A DNA stretch of 64,000 bases from Hysterangium stoloniferum. Lineage: Eukaryota > Basidiomycota > Agaricomycetes > Hysterangiales > Hysterangiaceae. Location: the NCBI GenBank assembly GCA_015178975.1, contig WHVD01000020.1, positions 124,001 to 188,000 on the forward strand, written 5' to 3'. A program made the position numbers and the translations under genes. This document shows positions 59,214-64,000 of this stretch, piece by piece. Position 1 is the stretch's first letter, and every line of letters starts with the position of its first letter. Below the pieces are notes generated by a model that was given only the letters and a program-made list of their open reading frames with translations, made no database searches and was not told the origin of the DNA.

Positions 59214-59572
59214 TCATGAACAAATGAATCAATGGAAATCTGTAGTAACAGAGACCAAGAATAAATAAGAAAACCAGTGAGTCAACACATTGATGACTAT
59301 TTGGTGTAGATAATTGCACTTGATATTTGAATACCAACTTTCAATAAAATTGTTGGGATCGATACCATAATGCACATGCTTGTTAGGACCAGGAACCCAC
59401 CAGGACCTGGATCCTATCATCTCAGCACCTACCTCTCTGCTTACAAGACAATCTACCAACTGGTCCATGACCAGATATCCTGGACCCTGTAAATACTTGA
59501 AGATCTCTTCCCTGATCTGTTCCTGAGCTGGTTTGATATCTGGTTTATTATGCTTCTGCATTTGTTCCTATT
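59214..59572 (-). mobile_element. MULE-like transposase fragment, second copy
   Basis: A minus-strand frame ends IDPNNFIESWYSNIKCNYL, which resembles the 'TNNxxESWHxxLK' block of MULE-type transposases. Its left part repeats 55460-55800 with a ~190-bp gap. The right end is cut by the LTR of Gypsy element 4 at 59573. Confidence 0.5.
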
Positions 59573-60294
59573 TGTTAAGAACTGAAAACTGACTAATGTC
59601 AGTGGCCGACAGGGACCGATCGGAAGGACTTGGCTTCAGCTTATGTGCTGCGCCCTCACAAATATCCGTAGGATGTCCTTAAATTTCGGGCGGGCGAAGA
59701 CTAATCCTAATGAGTACCTTTTGGCATGATACCGATCGGAATCAAAGGACAAGTCGAGCGTCGGGCCAAGGGGTCGGGGCCGGGAGTGGGCGAGTGCACG
59801 CGAAGGCGGATGGGGGGATTCTTAGTATGAGACTGATACAGGCGTATGAGGGTATTCTGAGTCAATATTCTGATTGCCTAGTGACTACAACTACAGCGGG
59901 TTCATATACAAGTAACAGGCGTCTGGAAAATACTAATGGGGAGAAGGGTGGAACACGGTATTAACAATAAGCTTGACTAGGAATGGGAAGTTTATGATTA
60001 GTTCGGAGGCCGATGATAACCGAGAGCGGGATTACGATAAAAGGAAATAGTTCAAGGACTACAAATATAGATAGACATATGCGAAACATAAGATTGGACG
60101 GATCAACATAATAAAGGGGACGTATCAAAGTTTGACCAGACAATACAAGTTATTTTGACGTGGGCGTAAACGGAGTTTGATCTTCGCGAAAACATTCGTC
60201 AGCTTCGGGGCCGATGGTTTCCGAGAGGATGACTTGAAACATTGACAAGTGGTGATAACCTCGGGACCGATAGGGTTGCGACACGGTCGTAACA
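59573..60294 (-). repeat. 3' LTR of Gypsy element 4 (family 2, 722 bp)
   Basis: Reads TGTTAAGAACTG...GGTCGTAACA on the + strand; same family as the solo LTRs at 24334 and 47060. The outer flank is CTATT (59568-59572); the partner duplication is off-window. The CATAAGCTGAAGCC block (sense) is ~65 bp from the LTR 3' edge. Confidence 0.92.
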
Positions 60295-60467
60295 GTATCT
60301 CCCCTTTTGGCTGAAATCCCAAGGAGGCCGAAAATCTAGATTCCGTACATAAAACTTGTCGGGTACAGCTGGGTGTGTCAAAACAACATGTGACTCGGCA
60401 AAATTTTGCATATAAAAGTTTGAGGGTTCCTGGCGCTTGAAATTTTACTTCCCTTCCTTTAACCACC

Positions 60468-62014
60468 ATGACTATAGGCTCGGGGTCAAAACCCTTCCCG
60501 GTTAGGTTAACAGTTGTGCCCATGTTGGTGCTGAGTGGTACGGCGAATGCGAAGGAGCGTCGGTGTATACTCGAGCAGAAGAAAAAGGCGCGTGAAGAGG
60601 AGGAGCGGAAGGAGAAGGAGGAGTTGGTGGCCATCGAGGCCGAGGAGAAGAAACAGGCGGCAGAAGAGGCCGCGTGTTACGACCCATTCCCAGATGTTTC
60701 AATATCCGACTTCCGATCTCCCACTTTCGATATCCGATATCCGACTACGGAACATCATAGTTACCGTATCATCCGCGTTCTTCGTTTGTTCCGCATTTGG
60801 TAATTTGTCCGTTGACAAGTATTCACTCGTTTGTTGTTGTATTCCCGTCTCGGAATATTGTCTTCCTAATATGTCTTATTGTATTTCCGTTTTAAGAATA
60901 CTTCCGTTTCCGTCTTATTATGGTCTCAGTTTGTAGTACAATAACGAGTAGACTTATATTAGTTTCCGCGAATTTGTACTTTACTTTAGATCTGATATCG
61001 ACTTAGTTTCTTATTCCTCCTCCCGTCTTTCTGTACGCTTGATATTCGGAACTCTTCGGAACTCTGAATATCCATATCTTCCGTCGTTAGTTCACTTCCG
61101 AAATTAAGGACATTGAGCGTTTGCGTAGAGGCGCAGCACATAAGCTGAAGCCGACGTCCTGACCCTATCCACGAGTTTCTGACTTCCCGGTGACTTCCCG
61201 ATAGTTCCGGAATAAGTTCCCGACACGGCACTTAACACCGCGCGCAAGCACTGGGAAGCAGTGCTTGCAAAGAACAAACAGCAGGAGGCCGATCGGGCAC
61301 GGGAGGAGGCGGCGAAAAAGAAGCGGGAGGGAAAGGTAAGTTGGCTCTGGTTTCTTTTGTGAACCCTACTGACAATATTTGTTAGCGCAAGGCTGCAACG
61401 CCTTCGGAGTCTGATGACAAAGAGGGAGAGGAGGACGAGGAGGATGCACCGGGGCCGTCGAGCCCCAAGGTGGGTTCGATTTCCTTAAATAAAACTTCCC
61501 TAAATAATTTTTCCTATAGAAACAAAAGCAGGCCCCCAAGGCGGGGCCCGAAAATGACCCCAAGTGCAATCAGTGCACGAAACGGGGTCAAACCTGTCAT
61601 CCCCGGACCAATGGTCGGGGCCGCACTTGTCAAGAGTGCGCCGATCAGAAGCTTGGGTGTGTTTTCCCGGGGGCCGATGGTTCATTCCAGGAGCGACAGG
61701 CCGATGCTCTAGAAGCGCAAAGCCGCCTCATGCGGACCTACTTCTCGGAGACGAGTCGGTTCCGATATGAGACGTTGCGACAACAAGGGCTCATAACTGA
61801 GCAATTGCGACTCTTGGGCGTCGGGCTGGAGAAACAGACCAGTGTTATCGAGTCTCTCGGTGGTCAACTTGAGCAGTATTTGGAAGTCTCGAGTTGCGAT
61901 GGGCATGAAATTGGGGTTTTGGAGAAGGTCGGTGGTGTGGTATCGGTGGCTGTCGGTGCAGAGGAGGGTTCGGAGGCCGGAGAGGAGGGAGAAGTTGTAG
62001 AGGGAGAAACTTAG
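60468..62014 (+). CDS. antisense accessory ORF of Gypsy element 4: coiled coil plus Zn2Cys6-type cluster
   Basis: Opposite in strand to gag-pol. It starts MTIGSGSKPFPVRL at 60468, then a Lys/Glu-rich helix (KKKAREEEERKEKEELVAIE), continues with KNKQQEADRAREEA around 61,265, and has introns with GTAAG/GTGGG donors near 61,335 and 61,470. At ~61,562-61,655 lies C-X2-C-X6-C-X10-C-X2-C-X6-C (CNQCTKRGQTC...CQECADQKLGC), the Zn2Cys6 pattern of fungal GAL4-type DNA-binding domains. A predicted helical segment (TYFSETSRFRYETLRQQGL, LEKQTSVIESLGGQLEQYL) and an acidic tail ending at 62014 follow. A solo LTR (60675-61237) interrupts it. A DNA- or chromatin-binding role is inference. Confidence 0.6.
60675..61237 (+). 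repeat. solo LTR, family 1, copy D (563 bp) with TSD CCGCG
   Basis: Starts TGTTACGACCC and ends GGCACTTAACA, with CCGCG at 60670-60674 and 61238-61242. It lies in the antisense ORF of element 4. CpG-rich, so probably the most recent of the four copies. Confidence 0.95.
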
Positions 62015-62110
62015 ATAATGAAATTATATCGGTTTTTCTTTAAAACAAACAAATCATAGCGTGAAAACATAAGGCATAGTTGGAAAAAGGTCGGGTACCG
62101 CGTGATAGAC

Positions 62111-63193
62111 TTATAAAGAATTGAGAGGACCGGGTTTGTTCGGATAAGCTTGGTGAAACCCTAAAACGATTTCCGAGGCATTACCGAGCTCTGTAGCTAG
62201 GATCCATGAAGTTTCTTCATCTGTACCTTCATAGCCAGCCCATTTGACCAAATAAAGTAATTTGCATGAGTGTCGGCGATTGTCGATTTTTGAGTCTAGG
62301 ATCTCTGATATCTCGAATTCGGGTTCCCCATCAATAATCACGGGTGGAGGTGGTGGTTGTATGCGATCGGGTATACTGTTAGGAACACAAGGTTCTAACA
62401 TAGATACATGAAATACCGGGTGCACTGCACGCATGTTGTCGGGGAGCCGAAGCGTCCATGAAAGCGTGCCGGCTTGTGCTATAACTTCAAACGGACCTAA
62501 ATATTTTTCAGAGAGCTTCTTAGAAGGTCTAGTAGTTCGGAAGAACTCGGCTTTAACGAATACTCGATCTCCGATCTTGAAATCAGGAGGCGGAAGTCGG
62601 TTTTTATCCGCAGACCGTTGGTATCGTTCTTGGGCCATTGCGATAGTTTTACGAAGTTCTTGATGTAGCTCGTCAAGGTTGGTAACGAAGTCTTGAGCAC
62701 GGGCGGATGCGAGATCGCCTTCCGGGTGGATTGCGATGTTGGGGTTGTAGCCTTTATTTGCGAAGAAAGGTGAAATGCCGGTAGTGGCATTTGGTGCATT
62801 GTTATATGCGAATTCAGCTAGCGGTAGTAGTGATTTCCAATTGTCTTGTTGATAGTTGCAATAGACACGGATGTATTGTTCCAAGGTTTGATTCATGCGT
62901 TCGGTTTGTCCATCGCCTTCTGGGTGATAGCCTGAAGTGAAATGTAGCTTCATGTCTAGTGCTTTTCCGAGTGACCTAAAGAAGTGAGAAACAAACTCGG
63001 ATCCGCGATCAGATGTGACATGCGACGGAACGCCATGCTTGGAGAATACGTGGGTGACAAATAATTCAGCTAACTGTACAGATGTTATCGTGTCATATGT
63101 TGGAATGAAAATACTTTGCTTTGAGAGCCGATCCACAATAACTAGGATTGCTGTGTGACCTTCGGATGCCGGTAGGTGCTCGATAAAATCCAT
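62111..63193 (-). CDS. integrase core, C-terminal domain and chromodomain of Gypsy element 4
   Basis: An open stretch of 360 codons beginning MDFIEHLPASEGHTAIL. The catalytic triad context is visible: D near IVDRLSKQ, D in TSDRGSEF and E in GDGQTERMNQTLEQY. GPY-type C-terminal motif EKYLGPFEVIAQAG follows. The chromodomain is at the end (FEISEILDSKID, LLYLVKWAGY, ETSWI), probably targeting integration to methylated-histone chromatin as in other chromoviruses. Part of a larger gag-pol frame; the ATG here is just an internal Met. Confidence 0.85.
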   Translation of the reverse strand: MDFIEHLPASEGHTAILVIVDRLSKQSIFIPTYDTITSVQLAELFVTHVFSKHGVPSHVTSDRGSEFVSHFFRSLGKALDMKLHFTSGYHPEGDGQTERMNQTLEQYIRVYCNYQQDNWKSLLPLAEFAYNNAPNATTGISPFFANKGYNPNIAIHPEGDLASARAQDFVTNLDELHQELRKTIAMAQERYQRSADKNRLPPPDFKIGDRVFVKAEFFRTTRPSKKLSEKYLGPFEVIAQAGTLSWTLRLPDNMRAVHPVFHVSMLEPCVPNSIPDRIQPPPPPVIIDGEPEFEISEILDSKIDNRRHSCKLLYLVKWAGYEGTDEETSWILATELGNASEIVLGFHQAYPNKPGPLNSL

Positions 63194-63199
63194 AGAAAT

Positions 63200-64000
63200 T
63201 GAGTTCCAAGGTTTTTCCAGTATTGGTAATTGTTTGAGTAGGCCATATGGTTTGTGTCACTGTGATTTAGAGCGTAAACACGTAGTACAGGATTTACAAT
63301 AGTGCTTAACAAAATCTCGGATGCCGGGCCATGTATATTCTCTTCTAATGAGTGAGAGGGTCTTATTGAGGCCGAAATGTCCCGAGATTGGGTGGTCGTG
63401 CTTATGTTGTAGGATTCGCAGCCGAAGGGTGTCGGAATCCGGTACATAAATGCGATTGTCAAGTCTAATGAAACCTTGTGAGTCTAATGACCATCAGGGT
63501 TGATCGGGGTCAGACGGGTTATCGAGGTGTGCTTTGGTGACTGGGTCTAATGGAATTGCCGATAGTATATCTTGATGTAACTTTTCGGTATCCATAAGGA
63601 TAACACTTCGCAAGACTGGATGAATGATGTAAGTGGCTCAGATAGATGCGGACAGTTGTTCCGATGAAAACATAGGCTTGAAATTATGCGGGTTAACTGT
63701 GGCGTAGTCGCTACTCCCCTCTTTAGGATAGACGTCCCATCGTCTAGTCATAGCGTCGGGTTTTCCACCAAGGCGGCCGGGGCGGAAACGAATTACCATG
63801 TTGAAAGCAGAGAGGTATTCGGACCATCGAGCTTGTCGATGGGTGAGAAGTTTTGTGGTTGAAAAGTAAACTAAATTTTTGTGGTCTGTAATAACATCTA
63901 CCGGGTGGGCCGAGCCTTCCAAATAGTGTCGCCATGTCTTGAAAGCTTCAAATATTGCAAGTAATTCCTTATCGTGAACATCATAGTTGAGTTCAGGTGC
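63200..64000 (-). pseudogene. integrase zinc-finger and RNase H regions of Gypsy element 4
   Basis: The right part shows RNase H end motifs ([46 protein letters not shown] at ~63,720-63,900). Then comes a linker and the H-H-C-C finger region at ~63,240-63,420. It continues off-window toward RT. Confidence 0.75.

Larger units (their letters stand above)
59573..64000 (-). mobile_element. Gypsy element 4: chromodomain Ty3/Gypsy retrotransposon, 3' portion
   Basis: Reads right to left from RNase H (off-window) through integrase and chromodomain to an opposite-strand ORF, a polypurine tract (AAAAGGGGAGATAC, sense) and the 3' LTR. CpG-rich and mostly open, with only a few breaks in the visible part plus one solo LTR in the antisense ORF. 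Youngest of the four Gypsy elements here. The 5' half and 5' LTR lie outside the window. Confidence 0.92.

Overview
This window is a transposon-rich stretch of a fungal genome, most likely a mushroom-forming basidiomycete (Agaricomycetes). The evidence is many 45-90 nt introns with GTRNGT-type donors, a multicopy HNH_2 family I recognise from agaric genomes, a PARP/ubiquitin-E2 fusion gene, and dense nested chromodomain Ty3/Gypsy elements with 5-bp target duplications. All identifications are from reading the sequence; no database was searched.

Layout. 1-7.95 kb: a decayed Ty3/Gypsy element on the + strand whose 5' end is off-window, carrying a 544-bp solo LTR. 7.9-9.5 kb: a small gag-only LTR element. 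9.5-23.2 kb: the only real host-gene island. It holds a 24-exon PARP-E2 fusion gene (+), an F-box/leucine-rich protein (-), two small unrecognised genes (-) and HNH gene copy I (-). 23.2-28.3 kb: Tc1 and LTR fragments, two solo LTRs, a 19-bp minisatellite and a 47-50-bp repeat array. 28.3-35.6 kb: Gypsy element 2 (-) with its 5' LTR. 35.6-37.9 kb: duplicated LTR pieces and a Tc1/mariner element with both terminal repeats. 37.8-41.07 kb: an inverted duplicate of 21.32-24.15 kb containing HNH copy II and an inserted ~425-bp repeat. That repeat carries a complete type III hammerhead ribozyme. 41.1-44.9 kb: old Gypsy element 3 (-) with two solo LTRs. 44.9-45.6 kb: part of a second Tc1 element. 46.17-53.49 kb: a hAT transposon (-) with 14-bp ends and an 8-bp target duplication, containing a coding-empty LTR element, which itself contains another solo LTR. 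54.5-59.57 kb: a decayed second copy of the ribozyme repeat, MULE-like fragments, a 21-bp minisatellite and HNH copy III (broken). 59.57-64 kb: the 3' part of Gypsy element 4 (-), the youngest-looking one.

Four solo LTRs of one family (5188-5731, 33096-33679, 41160-41703, 60675-61237) each have a perfect 5-bp target duplication and each sits inside a different Gypsy element. Three otherwise different LTR families share a ~30-bp block around CATAAGCTGAAGCC. Elements 2 and 4 carry, on the strand opposite to gag-pol and next to the 3' LTR, an intron-containing ORF. It has charged coiled-coil segments and a cysteine cluster spaced exactly like a Zn2Cys6 DNA-binding domain.

The strongest candidates for something undescribed are the hammerhead-bearing repeat at 38586-39010 and the antisense Zn2Cys6 gene of the Gypsy elements. 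I saw no tRNA, rRNA or CRISPR array.
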